A model generated the notes under the pieces. It made no database searches and was not told the origin of the DNA. It worked only from the letters and a program-made list of their open reading frames with translations. The position numbers were made by a program, and so were the translations under genes. 64,000 nucleotides of DNA from JAAZPT01 sp034180455 (GTDB taxonomy: Bacteria > Bacillota > Clostridia > Christensenellales > Aristaeellaceae). How positions within the stretch are numbered: position 1 is the stretch's first letter; each line of letters begins with the position of its first letter. Shown piece after piece: positions 9,072-16,966 of the stretch. Location of the stretch: NCBI GenBank assembly GCA_034180455.1, contig JAXFOG010000017.1:1-64000 (forward strand), given 5' to 3'.

Positions 9072-9905
9072 TTATTTTACTGCGCCAGATATACCTTCTG
9101 TAAAGCTCTTCTGTAGTACAAAGAATATAATAACAGTAGGTAAAGTAGCAAACAGAACTGCTAGCATCATAGCGCCATAATCTACTACATAGCCAGCAAT
9201 AAAGTTGGCAAGCAACATAGGCATCGTAAGAGTTTTACCATCAACAAGTATTACCTTCGGCCATAGGTAGCTATTCCATGCATTCATAAATGTAATGGTC
9301 ATAGCAGCTGCATATGTACTACGCATAGTGGGTATAAACATTTTAAAGAATATACTTACTTCGCTTAATCCATCTATTCTAGAAGCCTCAATAATATCAT
9401 GTGGGAAACTTTTAGCTGATTGTCTAAATAACATTATGAGGAAAGGAGTAGACAAGCTTGGAAGTACATAACCTAATGCAGAGTTTAAAAGACCCATTTT
9501 ACTTGTCAATCTGAAAAGAGGTATCATAGTGCTTGCAAAAGGTACCATCATTGCTGTTAGCAATATAGCCATAAGCCTATCCTTATGCTTATCATGGAAA
9601 ATTTCAAACCCATATCCTGCTAGTGAGCATATAAGGATTGAAAGCACAGTTTGGCTGGTAGAATAGTAAAAAGATGTCCACATTGCCTTCCATAGGTCTT
9701 GACTTGCAACAATAGTTTTATAGTTTTCTACTATCATTCTGCCTGGCACAAGACTGCCACGTATTACATCAGAACTCTTATTTGTTGCAGAAATAAGCAT
9801 CCATAGCAATGGAAAAACACTGACAAAAGCTACTATTATAAGAAATATATATTTTAGCACAACGGCTAGTTTCCTTGTAAAAGATGTGCTAGTCACGCTT
9901 ATCAC
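9072..9905 (-). CDS. Sugar ABC transporter permease, MalG type
   Basis: This 277-aa permease has six predicted membrane helices and an EAA loop (IIEASRIDGLSEVSIFFKMFIP). It overlaps the upstream permease by 17 bases and starts with GTG at 9905; an alternative GTG lies three codons downstream. It ends 21 bases before the lacZ start, so it belongs to the galactoside uptake operon. It would pair with the MalF-type permease and use a shared CUT1 ATPase encoded elsewhere. The C-terminal LQKSFTEGISGAVK is the usual ending of this family. Confidence 0.92.
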   Translation of the reverse strand: MISVTSTSFTRKLAVVLKYIFLIIVAFVSVFPLLWMLISATNKSSDVIRGSLVPGRMIVENYKTIVASQDLWKAMWTSFYYSTSQTVLSILICSLAGYGFEIFHDKHKDRLMAILLTAMMVPFASTMIPLFRLTSKMGLLNSALGYVLPSLSTPFLIMLFRQSAKSFPHDIIEASRIDGLSEVSIFFKMFIPTMRSTYAAAMTITFMNAWNSYLWPKVILVDGKTLTMPMLLANFIAGYVVDYGAMMLAVLFATLPTVIIFFVLQKSFTEGISGAVK

Positions 9906-10794
9906 CTACTTTAAGTTGAATCAAACTGAGAATGGCTACTAATATGAAGATTACAAAGCTTATAGCAGCAGCATATCCCATCTTTGGAGTCCCGACAAAC
10001 GAGGTGTTGTAAATATAATGCGACATGGTGATTGTTTCGTATCCTGGACCTCCGTTTGTAATGTTGATTGATTCATCAAACAATTGCAAAGTACCATTTG
10101 TAGACATAATTGCAGTTAGTAGTATAGTAGGCTTTAATAGAGGAACTGTTATGCTAAAAAACTGTTTTACTGTGCTAGCTCCGTCTATTTTTGCAGCTTC
10201 ATATACACTTGGTTCAATATTTTGAAGGCCAGACAGGAAAAATACCATGTTATAGCCTGTCCATCGCCATAGTAGGGCTACAATTATAACAAGCCTAGCT
10301 AGATAAGGTTTCTGAACATTAGAAAGCCAGTTTATCTGTTCCTTTATTATGCCTATACGCAAAAGAAAATTATTTATCATTCCATCACCAGCGAATAGGC
10401 TTCTGAAAATAATAGAATATGCTACCAGAGAGGTTGCACAAGGAAGAAATATTGCTGTCCTAAAAAAACCCCTGAATTTAAGCTTTGGATTATTAAGCAT
10501 GCTTGCCAGTATAAGAGCAAGCACTAGCATAACAGGTACTTGTATCGCAAGGTAAATAAAGTTATTTCTTAGCGCCTTTAGGAAGTTGGTATCGTTTAAC
10601 ATGTACTTATAGTTACGTATACCCACCCAATTAAACTTTGCACCTTTATTAGATTGAAACGAGAGCAAAAAAGCTTGTATCATTGGCATGAAGCAAAACA
10701 CAAATATCAAAATAGTTGCTAGCGTTAAGAACAACCAGCCTGTTAAGCTTTGCTTTTTCTCCAAGCTCCAATATGGCTTTCTATACTGTTCCAT
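9889..10794 (-). CDS. Sugar ABC transporter permease, MalF type
   Basis: This 301-aa permease has six membrane segments and the EAA loop YEAAKIDGASTVKQFFSITVPLLKP. The start is ATG 10794, with GGAGC six bases upstream. It lies downstream of the binding-protein gene, separated by an intercistronic hairpin, and its end overlaps the second permease. The arrangement of binding protein, MalF-like, MalG-like and glycosidase is typical of Clostridia oligosaccharide operons. The substrate is inferred to be a beta-galactoside because of the linked lacZ. Confidence 0.92.
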   Translation of the reverse strand: MEQYRKPYWSLEKKQSLTGWLFLTLATILIFVFCFMPMIQAFLLSFQSNKGAKFNWVGIRNYKYMLNDTNFLKALRNNFIYLAIQVPVMLVLALILASMLNNPKLKFRGFFRTAIFLPCATSLVAYSIIFRSLFAGDGMINNFLLRIGIIKEQINWLSNVQKPYLARLVIIVALLWRWTGYNMVFFLSGLQNIEPSVYEAAKIDGASTVKQFFSITVPLLKPTILLTAIMSTNGTLQLFDESINITNGGPGYETITMSHYIYNTSFVGTPKMGYAAAISFVIFILVAILSLIQLKVGDKRD

Positions 10795-10815
10795 ATAAGC
10801 TCCTTTCTTATAAAC

Positions 10816-10837
10816 AAGGGAGTCTTGCGACTCCCTT
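10816..10837 (-). promoter_or_regulatory. Intercistronic hairpin after the binding-protein gene
   Basis: A perfect 9-bp stem (10816-10824 with 10829-10837) is closed by a GCAA tetraloop as read on the minus strand. It sits between the binding-protein stop and the first permease. The U-tract after it is poor, so it more likely acts as a partial terminator or 3'-end mRNA stabiliser, raising binding-protein expression above the permeases. Confidence 0.65.
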
Positions 10838-10859
10838 ATAAAGATTTAATAAATAAATT

Positions 10860-12122
10860 TTACAGACCCATTGCAAACTCAACGTCTTGCTGAGCTTTGT
10901 CCAAAGACTGCTGAATGTCTGCGCCACCAGCTATCTCTGTAAGAGCAACTTGCAGAGCATCTCTAGCCTCATAGTGATATAGTCCAATTGTAACTGCAGG
11001 AATCTTGCCAGCAAATGTTACTATATCTTGGTAAATCTTCTGATCACCAAAGAATGGTTGTGGTTTTGCATATACTTCAGATTCGCCTGCAGGTAGATAT
11101 GTTGCAACTGCGCCAGCTTTTTCAAGAATGTTATCATAGAATTCTACGCTGCCACCAAATGTAGCGCTTAGGAAGTCTATAGCAAGATCTTTCTTCTGAG
11201 AATTACCAGCAATTGCCCATGAAGAACCACCGTTATTGGTGTAGTTTGTGCCACCCTCAACGTCAAATCTTGGAGCATTGGTAACACCCCATTTGCCGCT
11301 TAGTGACTCTTCACCAGTAACTGTGCCTATGAACCAGCAACCTTGTACTGTACCTACGCAGCCACCAGAAATGTTAGCCTTGCAGTACTCGTCCCAGTTC
11401 TGAACTTCTGTATAAACGCCTGACTCACGTAGAGCCTTATAAATATCAACAAGCTTCAAAACTGCAGGGTTGTTATTGATGTTTACCTTGCCATCTTCTG
11501 TAAATAGAGATGCACCCATTGATTGTAGAAGCATCATTGTGAAGTCTGCATCGGCAGTGTTATAAGCAAACATTGGAACGCCGGTCTTTTCAAGAACGTC
11601 TTTACCTATCTCGATAAATCTTTCCCAAGTAATATCGGTCAAATCTTCAAGCTTATAGCCAGCTTTTTCAAGAATATCTGTTCTGTAAAGTGCAACTGCA
11701 GCGCCACTATCAAATGGAACACCATAGTTTTTGCCATCTACTACAGAATAGAATACTTTTGCAGGAGCAAACTTATCAAAAGGTACCTTTGAACCAGTAA
11801 GATCTGCAAATACTTCTGGATAGTTTTCTACATTTTTTCTAAATGCCATGTCTTGCATTAGGAAGATATCAGGTAGTACGCTCATATCGCCTGTTGCAGC
11901 GGTAATAAGCTTTGTCTGTAAATCTGCCCAAGGAGTTTCAACTATATCAAGTTTGAAATTTGGGTGATCTTTTTGATAAACTTTCTCTGCTTCTTTCATA
12001 GCAAAGATGTTAAAGTTTGGATCCCAGCACCATACGGTAAGGGTTTCTTCCTCAGCAAAAATGGCTGGGGCTAAGCCTAGAACCATAATTAATGCGAGGA
12101 ATAATGAAATAAGTTTTTTCAT
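10860..12122 (-). CDS. Sugar ABC transporter substrate-binding protein
   Basis: This 420-aa type 1 extracellular binding protein is the first gene of the galactoside operon. Its N-terminal signal peptide (MKKLISLFLALIMVLGLAPAIFA) has no lipobox cysteine, so the protein may be released or held another way. Typical motifs are LTVWCWDPNF, ALYRTDILEKAGYKLEDL and GGSSWAIAGNSQKKDLAIDFL. ATG 12122 is chosen over an upstream frame extension because GGAGG lies eight bases before it. The sugar is inferred to be a galactoside from the downstream lacZ. Confidence 0.92.
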   Translation of the reverse strand: MKKLISLFLALIMVLGLAPAIFAEEETLTVWCWDPNFNIFAMKEAEKVYQKDHPNFKLDIVETPWADLQTKLITAATGDMSVLPDIFLMQDMAFRKNVENYPEVFADLTGSKVPFDKFAPAKVFYSVVDGKNYGVPFDSGAAVALYRTDILEKAGYKLEDLTDITWERFIEIGKDVLEKTGVPMFAYNTADADFTMMLLQSMGASLFTEDGKVNINNNPAVLKLVDIYKALRESGVYTEVQNWDEYCKANISGGCVGTVQGCWFIGTVTGEESLSGKWGVTNAPRFDVEGGTNYTNNGGSSWAIAGNSQKKDLAIDFLSATFGGSVEFYDNILEKAGAVATYLPAGESEVYAKPQPFFGDQKIYQDIVTFAGKIPAVTIGLYHYEARDALQVALTEIAGGADIQQSLDKAQQDVEFAMGL

Positions 12123-12166
12123 AATATAGCCTCCAAAAATATATTTGAACATTGTTCCTATAAGGT

Positions 12167-12194
12167 ATTATACAACAATTTTGTATATTTGCAA
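12167..12194 (-). promoter_or_regulatory. Promoter of the galactoside operon
   Basis: On the minus strand there is TTGCAA (12189-12194), a 16-bp spacer and a perfect TATAAT (12167-12172), placed 45 bases before the binding-protein ATG. Two direct copies of AAAATTGT (12175-12182 and 12196-12203), exactly 21 bp apart, flank the -35 element. This spacing is typical of AraC-type activator sites. No regulator gene lies next to the operon. The rest of the 12123-12497 gap is AT-rich with no gene that I can support. Confidence 0.7.
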
Positions 12195-12497
12195 CACAAT
12201 TTTATCAAAAAAAATATATTTATATACCAGTGTGTATAATAAAGGTAGATTTAGTAATGCTTGAAGATATACTTATAAAATAAAATGCTTATAAATTTGA
12301 ATAAATAAAAGTTGTAAGAACAATAAAATTGACAAATAAATAATATATATTTTAACTATCAATGTTTAAAAATCAAAGCTATTGATGATAGGGCATAAAT
12401 GAAATATAATAAACTTGTTCTGTTGAATTTTTATAGTCGCAGATAAATATTTTTACTAGCTTATTAGCTTATAAAAAATATTTAAAATGGAGAAACA

Positions 12498-13163
12498 ATG
12501 AAAAACAATAAGATACAGATGTCCGAGTCTATAATAGTATATATATTGCTTGCACTTTCTGGTGGAAGTATGGATGCTTATTCTTATTTATATAGGGGAA
12601 AGGTGTTTGCCAACGCTCAAACGGGAAATATTTTGCTAATGGGTGTAAATATTGCAGAACAGAGATATGAAATTGCATTAAAATACTTGTGGCCCATACT
12701 CGCTTTTACTCTGGGTATAGTTATTTCTGATTTTTTACGCGAACGCAAAGGAAACTTCCATATTCATTGGAGGCAAATTGTTGTGAGCATTGAGCTAATA
12801 ATTCTAATTATTGTTTGCTTTATTCCTCAAAACTTAAACGCGCTGGCAAATGCACTTACATCACTTGCATGTGGACTCCAAGTGCAAGCATTTCGTTCTG
12901 CAGTGGGAAATTCAATTGCTACAACTATGTGTATTGGTAATCTTAGAAGTGCAGCAAGTAATATGCATAGATATTTTACAAGCAAAGAAAAAATGTACTT
13001 TAAAAAATCAATATTATATTTTGGAACTATTTTCTTTTTTATAATTGGTGCTGTAGTAGAAAGCAGACTAATAACAATATACTATGGATATGCGCTATTA
13101 TTTTCTGTAATTCTCTTAAGTATTTCTTTTTTGCTTATGCTGATTGATGCAGAAAATAGTTAA
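12498..13163 (+). CDS. YoaK (DUF1275) family membrane protein
   Basis: This 221-aa protein has about six hydrophobic segments. The N-terminal phrase LALSGGSMDAYSYLYRGKVFANAQTGNILLMG and the central CGLQVQAFRS...IATTMCIGNLRSA are the hallmarks of the DUF1275/YoaK family. Members have no settled biochemical role and are listed as putative transporters. The ATG has GGAGA seven bases upstream. It is divergent from the galactoside operon and followed by the ferritin gene 140 bases later, with its own promoter, so it is probably monocistronic. Confidence 0.85.
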   Translation: MKNNKIQMSESIIVYILLALSGGSMDAYSYLYRGKVFANAQTGNILLMGVNIAEQRYEIALKYLWPILAFTLGIVISDFLRERKGNFHIHWRQIVVSIELIILIIVCFIPQNLNALANALTSLACGLQVQAFRSAVGNSIATTMCIGNLRSAASNMHRYFTSKEKMYFKKSILYFGTIFFFIIGAVVESRLITIYYGYALLFSVILLSISFLLMLIDAENS

Positions 13164-13214
13164 GAAATTCAGCTTTTTTAGTACGGTATGATAAATTAAA
13201 TTTTATACAATCTA

Positions 13215-13243
13215 TTTACAAATTGACTAAAATATGCTAGAAT
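13215..13243 (+). promoter_or_regulatory. Ferritin promoter
   Basis: TTTACA (13215-13220), a 17-bp spacer and TAGAAT (13238-13243) with an upstream TG form an extended -10 promoter. Just downstream lies the palindrome CAATAG-CTTA-CTATTG (13258-13273), placed where an operator would block transcription. Confidence 0.7.
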
Positions 13244-13303
13244 AATAATGAAATTAGCAATAGCTTACTATTGTAATAAAAATAATAATAAAGGAGTAAA
13301 GGT

Positions 13304-13789
13304 ATGAAAAAAGAAATGTATAGTGCGCTCAACGAGCATATAAATTTTGAGATAGAATCAGCCTATATTTATTTGCAGCTTTCTCTTATTATGGAGGATA
13401 AAAACTACAAGGGCTATGCAGCATGGCTTAGAGATCATTTCCATGAGGAGCTAAAGCACGGTGATGCTTTTATAAAGTTTATACAGGAGAGAGGGCATAA
13501 GCCAGTACTTAACGATATTAAATGCCATGATTATGATATTACTGAGCCTCTACAGGTTGCACAACTTGTTTATGAGCATGAGCAGAAAGTAAGCCAAAGA
13601 ATCTATAAATTGACTGATACTGCGAGAGAGACAGGCGAATATGCAGTAGAGATTTTCTTGCATAGTTTTGTTAAGGAGCAGACAGAGGAAGAGGATATTA
13701 CAAGGGATATTCTTGAAAAATTCACAATGGCTGGTAACGATATGGCAGCAAAGCTATTTTTAGATAGAGAACTTGGTTCAATTAAATAA
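13304..13789 (+). CDS. ftnA: Non-haem ferritin
   Basis: This 161-aa four-helix-bundle ferritin stores iron as a mineral in a 24-mer shell. The ferroxidase ligands are visible: a glutamate in NFEIESAYIYLQ, the EELKH pair in helix B, a glutamate in VYEHEQKVSQ, and Gln/Glu in FVKEQTEEEDI in helix D. The length matches bacterial Ftn. ATG 13304 follows a GGAG site. It has its own promoter and a terminator 10 bases after the stop, so it is a single-gene unit. Confidence 0.95.
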   Translation: MKKEMYSALNEHINFEIESAYIYLQLSLIMEDKNYKGYAAWLRDHFHEELKHGDAFIKFIQERGHKPVLNDIKCHDYDITEPLQVAQLVYEHEQKVSQRIYKLTDTARETGEYAVEIFLHSFVKEQTEEEDITRDILEKFTMAGNDMAAKLFLDRELGSIK

Positions 13790-13798
13790 TTATAAATT

Positions 13799-13836
13799 GC
13801 CCTTTGATATAGTAAGCTTTCAAAGGGCTTTTTTAT
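13799..13836 (+). terminator. Ferritin terminator
   Basis: A 9-bp stem (13799-13807 with 13820-13828) is followed by TTTTTT from 13829. Confidence 0.9.
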
Positions 13837-13849
13837 TGATTAAATTAAG

Positions 13850-13886
13850 AAAGGGACTCAATGTTTTATTGAGTCCCTTTTTAAAT
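13850..13886. terminator. Terminator between ferritin and recA
   Basis: A perfect 13-bp stem (13850-13862 with 13868-13880) with a 5-base loop. It lies 12 bases beyond the recA stop and probably ends the recA operon on the minus strand; T residues also follow on the plus strand. Confidence 0.85.
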
Positions 13887-13897
13887 ATTAAATGAGC

Positions 13898-15031
13898 CTA
13901 TGCTTCTATATCGTCAAGCAAATCAAAATCTGGATCCCTTTCCTCAAGATCTGAATTAAATTCACCATTATCTTCATCGCTTGAAGAACCAAGACCATCT
14001 TTTATAGAGTTGTCACTACGAATCATTTCATCTATCTTTGATGCTATATCTGGATTATCCTTCAAGAACACCCTTGCATTATCTCTACCTTGACCAATTT
14101 TCTGGTCATCATAGCTATACCAAGCGCCACTTTTCTTGATGATGTCACGCTCTACTGCCATATCTAGCAAGGTACCTTCCTTGCTTATACCTTCGCCAAA
14201 TAGTATATCAAACTCACATGTCCTAAATGGGGGAGCCACTTTATTTTTTGCAACTTTAACCCTTACACGGTTTCCTATTATATCCTGGCCTACTTTTAGT
14301 TGATCAGTACGGCGTACATCAAGTCTTACAGATGAGTAGAACTTTAAAGCTCTTCCTCCTGGAGTAGTTTCAGGATTTCCAAACATAACTCCAACTTTTT
14401 CACGAAGCTGATTGATAAAAATTACTATGGAATCAGTCTTGCTTACTATTCCACTTAATTTTCTGAGGGCTTGGCTCATTAGTCTAGCCTGAACACCAAT
14501 AAAGCTTGCACCCATTTCGCCTTCAATTTCCTGCTTTGGTACAAGAGCTGCTACACTGTCTATTACCAGCACATCCACTGCTCCACTGCGAATAAGTGTC
14601 TCTGCTATTTCAAGAGCCTGCTCACCACTATCTGGTTGTGAAATATACAGCTCATCAACCTTTACGCCTATATTTTTGGCATATACTGGGTCAAGTGCAT
14701 GCTCAGCATCAATAAATGCGCAAATTCCATCGTTTTTTTGTGCTTCAGCAATAACATGTAATGCAACAGTTGTCTTACCAGAGCTTTCAGGGCCATATAT
14801 CTCTATTATTCTGCCCCTCGGAATACCACCTACTCCAATGGCAAGATCCAGTGCCAAGTTGCCCGATGATATTACGTTAATATTTTTAATGGGCCTTTCT
14901 CCAGGACGAAGCAGAGCCTCTTCTCCAAACTCCTTATGGACTTCTTTTACTGCTCTTTCCATAGCAGCCTTTTTTTCTTCTTTATCATTTATCTGTTCTA
15001 CAGATGGTGTAGTCGCTTTCTTTTTAGCCAT
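13898..15031 (-). CDS. recA: Recombinase RecA
   Basis: This 377-aa protein forms filaments on single-stranded DNA for strand exchange and triggers LexA self-cleavage. Walker A is GPESSGKT at residues 80-87, Walker B is VDVLVIDSVAAL, and the L2 region carries FINQLREKVGVMFGNPETTPGG. The C-terminal tail is acidic, as in other RecA proteins. ATG 15031 has AGGAGG four bases upstream. It is the last gene of a six-gene minus-strand operon, eight bases after pgsA; the pgsA-recA order is common in Bacillota. I saw no convincing LexA box directly before recA. Confidence 0.98.
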   Translation of the reverse strand: MAKKKATTPSVEQINDKEEKKAAMERAVKEVHKEFGEEALLRPGERPIKNINVISSGNLALDLAIGVGGIPRGRIIEIYGPESSGKTTVALHVIAEAQKNDGICAFIDAEHALDPVYAKNIGVKVDELYISQPDSGEQALEIAETLIRSGAVDVLVIDSVAALVPKQEIEGEMGASFIGVQARLMSQALRKLSGIVSKTDSIVIFINQLREKVGVMFGNPETTPGGRALKFYSSVRLDVRRTDQLKVGQDIIGNRVRVKVAKNKVAPPFRTCEFDILFGEGISKEGTLLDMAVERDIIKKSGAWYSYDDQKIGQGRDNARVFLKDNPDIASKIDEMIRSDNSIKDGLGSSSDEDNGEFNSDLEERDPDFDLLDDIEA

Positions 15032-15039
15032 ATTTCCTC

Positions 15040-15594
15040 CTATTTGGTTTTTGCGCTCGTCTTTTTATTTACTAAAAGGTTTTTGTTCTTTATAAAATAA
15101 TCCACTCCAGATATCAAAGTAAATATAACTGCCAAGGCCATAAATACCTTATTTACTATGTTTATTCCTAATGGCGCTGCTAAATACAATGCTACTGCTA
15201 TCATTTGAAATGTGGTTTTAGCCTTTCCAAGTGAGCTTGCTGAGATTACTTTTTTGCTCTTTGATGTCATAGCAGCAAGCCTCAAGCCATCTACCGATAG
15301 TTCTCGTATAATCACAATAATTACTACTAGTGCGCTTAACTCTCTAAGCTCTACCAACATTAGCATAGTGGATATTACAAGCAATTTATCTGCTACTGGA
15401 TCAATAAACTTTCCAAAATCAGTAATAAGATTGTGTTTTCTGGCATAATAGCCATCAACAAAGTCACTTAAGCATGCAATTATGAAAAATATTAGTGCAA
15501 GTGCTCTTGTAAAACTAGTATGAATATATAGCAGTACAACTATTACTGGTATCATGCAGGCTCGCATAATAGATATTTTGTTTGGCAAATTCAT
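15040..15594 (-). CDS. pgsA: CDP-diacylglycerol-glycerol-3-phosphate phosphatidyltransferase
   Basis: This 184-aa integral membrane enzyme makes phosphatidylglycerolphosphate, the first committed step to phosphatidylglycerol and cardiolipin. The CDP-alcohol phosphotransferase signature is complete in SDFVDGYYARKHNLITDFG and FIDPVAD. The protein has about five hydrophobic segments. ATG 15594 matches the usual MNLPNKIS start; the ATG at 15609 would extend it and overlap rimO by ten bases. It is co-transcribed with rimO and recA. Confidence 0.95.
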   Translation of the reverse strand: MNLPNKISIMRACMIPVIVVLLYIHTSFTRALALIFFIIACLSDFVDGYYARKHNLITDFGKFIDPVADKLLVISTMLMLVELRELSALVVIIVIIRELSVDGLRLAAMTSKSKKVISASSLGKAKTTFQMIAVALYLAAPLGINIVNKVFMALAVIFTLISGVDYFIKNKNLLVNKKTSAKTK

Positions 15595-15599
15595 ATTTA

Positions 15600-16910
15600 T
15601 CACATCCATTCTGCATACAGATCGTAGGTGTCTGCAGAAACTATTTTAGCTTTATATATTTCGCCTATTTTGATATTTTCATTATCTTTTAGGATTACTA
15701 AGCCGTCTATATCAGGAGCTTCTCCATAGGATCTAGTTTCAACATTTCCATTTTCTTTGCGCTCTACAAGCACGTCGACTATTTCGCCAATCCTATTTTG
15801 ATTGTTGTTATAGGATATATCAGCTTGTACCTGCAGCAATTCATCCTTACGCTTTTGTTTTAAGCTTTCTGAGATTTGATTTGGCATCTGTGCACCTTTA
15901 GTGCCTTCCTCGGGTGAATAGGTGAAAACACCCAATCTATCAAACTTCATGCGCTTTACATATTCTACAAGATGTATAAATTGCTCTTTTGTCTCTCCAG
16001 GGAAGCCTACTATAAATGTAGTGCGAATAATAAATCCTTTTGATTTTGCATAGTTTATTATATCGCTATATTCTAGGGGATTTCCTTTTCTGTTCATAGA
16101 CTTTAGCAGTTCAGCATCTCCATGTTGCAAAGGAATATCAAGATAATTGCATACATTTTCATGCTTTGACATGGTATCTATCAATTCTTTTGTTAATGAA
16201 TCTGGATAACAATATAATAATCTTAGCCTTAGCAATCCATCAATTTGTGCGATTTTATCAACTAATTCATCAAGTATTGGTTTTCCATATATATCTATGC
16301 CATATCGGGTAGTGTCTTCAGCAATAAAAATTATTTCCTTTATTCCTTCTGAAACAAGTTGCTTTACTTCATCCTCTATGATATTCATAGGAACACTGCG
16401 ATATCTACCTCGTATCATAGGTATTGCACAAAAGCTACATTTGTTATTACAACCCTCTGCTATCTTAACATAAGCTACACTTTTTGGCGTTATAAGCTTG
16501 CGTTTACCTGTAATTGCAAATTTAATTCTACCACACATAGCAAATCGCTCGCCATTCTTGGCACGATGAATTGCGTGGAGTATATTCATATATTGCTCTA
16601 CTCCCATACAGACGTCTATCTCTGGTATTTCTTTAAGTAGCTCATCACTATATCTTTGAGATAGGCAGCCAGTAACTATAAGCAGCTTATTGCTTCCAGC
16701 CTTGATATTTGCTAAAGTGTATATAGCATTCAAGCTTTCTTCTTTTGCATCACGAATAAATCCACATGTATTTACAATAAGTACATCAGCTTTGTCAAAG
16801 TCATCTGTAATTTCATACTCCTTTTCAAGCTGATTTAGCATTAGCTCTGTATCGACTGTATTCTTGGGGCAGCCCAATGATATGTATGCTGCGTAGGCTA
16901 TATATAACAC
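15600..16910 (-). CDS. rimO: Ribosomal protein S12 methylthiotransferase RimO
   Basis: This 436-aa radical SAM enzyme adds a methylthio group to the conserved Asp of ribosomal protein S12. The N-terminal UPF0004 domain has three cysteines (LGCPKN, NTCGF, TGCLSQRY) for the second iron-sulfur cluster. The radical SAM site is CNNKCSFC, and a C-terminal TRAM region begins near residue 370. The only conventional start is GTG 16910, but the AGAAAGG site touches it. An ATA codon three codons later has better spacing and fits the family length (see findings). It sits 56 bases after the CotH gene. Confidence 0.95.
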   Translation of the reverse strand: MLYIAYAAYISLGCPKNTVDTELMLNQLEKEYEITDDFDKADVLIVNTCGFIRDAKEESLNAIYTLANIKAGSNKLLIVTGCLSQRYSDELLKEIPEIDVCMGVEQYMNILHAIHRAKNGERFAMCGRIKFAITGKRKLITPKSVAYVKIAEGCNNKCSFCAIPMIRGRYRSVPMNIIEDEVKQLVSEGIKEIIFIAEDTTRYGIDIYGKPILDELVDKIAQIDGLLRLRLLYCYPDSLTKELIDTMSKHENVCNYLDIPLQHGDAELLKSMNRKGNPLEYSDIINYAKSKGFIIRTTFIVGFPGETKEQFIHLVEYVKRMKFDRLGVFTYSPEEGTKGAQMPNQISESLKQKRKDELLQVQADISYNNNQNRIGEIVDVLVERKENGNVETRSYGEAPDIDGLVILKDNENIKIGEIYKAKIVSADTYDLYAEWM

Positions 16911-16966
16911 CCTTTCTAATATAATTTCAATTTATAATTTTAACATAAAACATTAAGACTTTCAAT

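Noticed and set aside
12234..12239. TATAAT on the plus strand as a yoaK promoter
   Set aside because: No acceptable -35 box at 16-18 bp and more than 250 bases from the gene.
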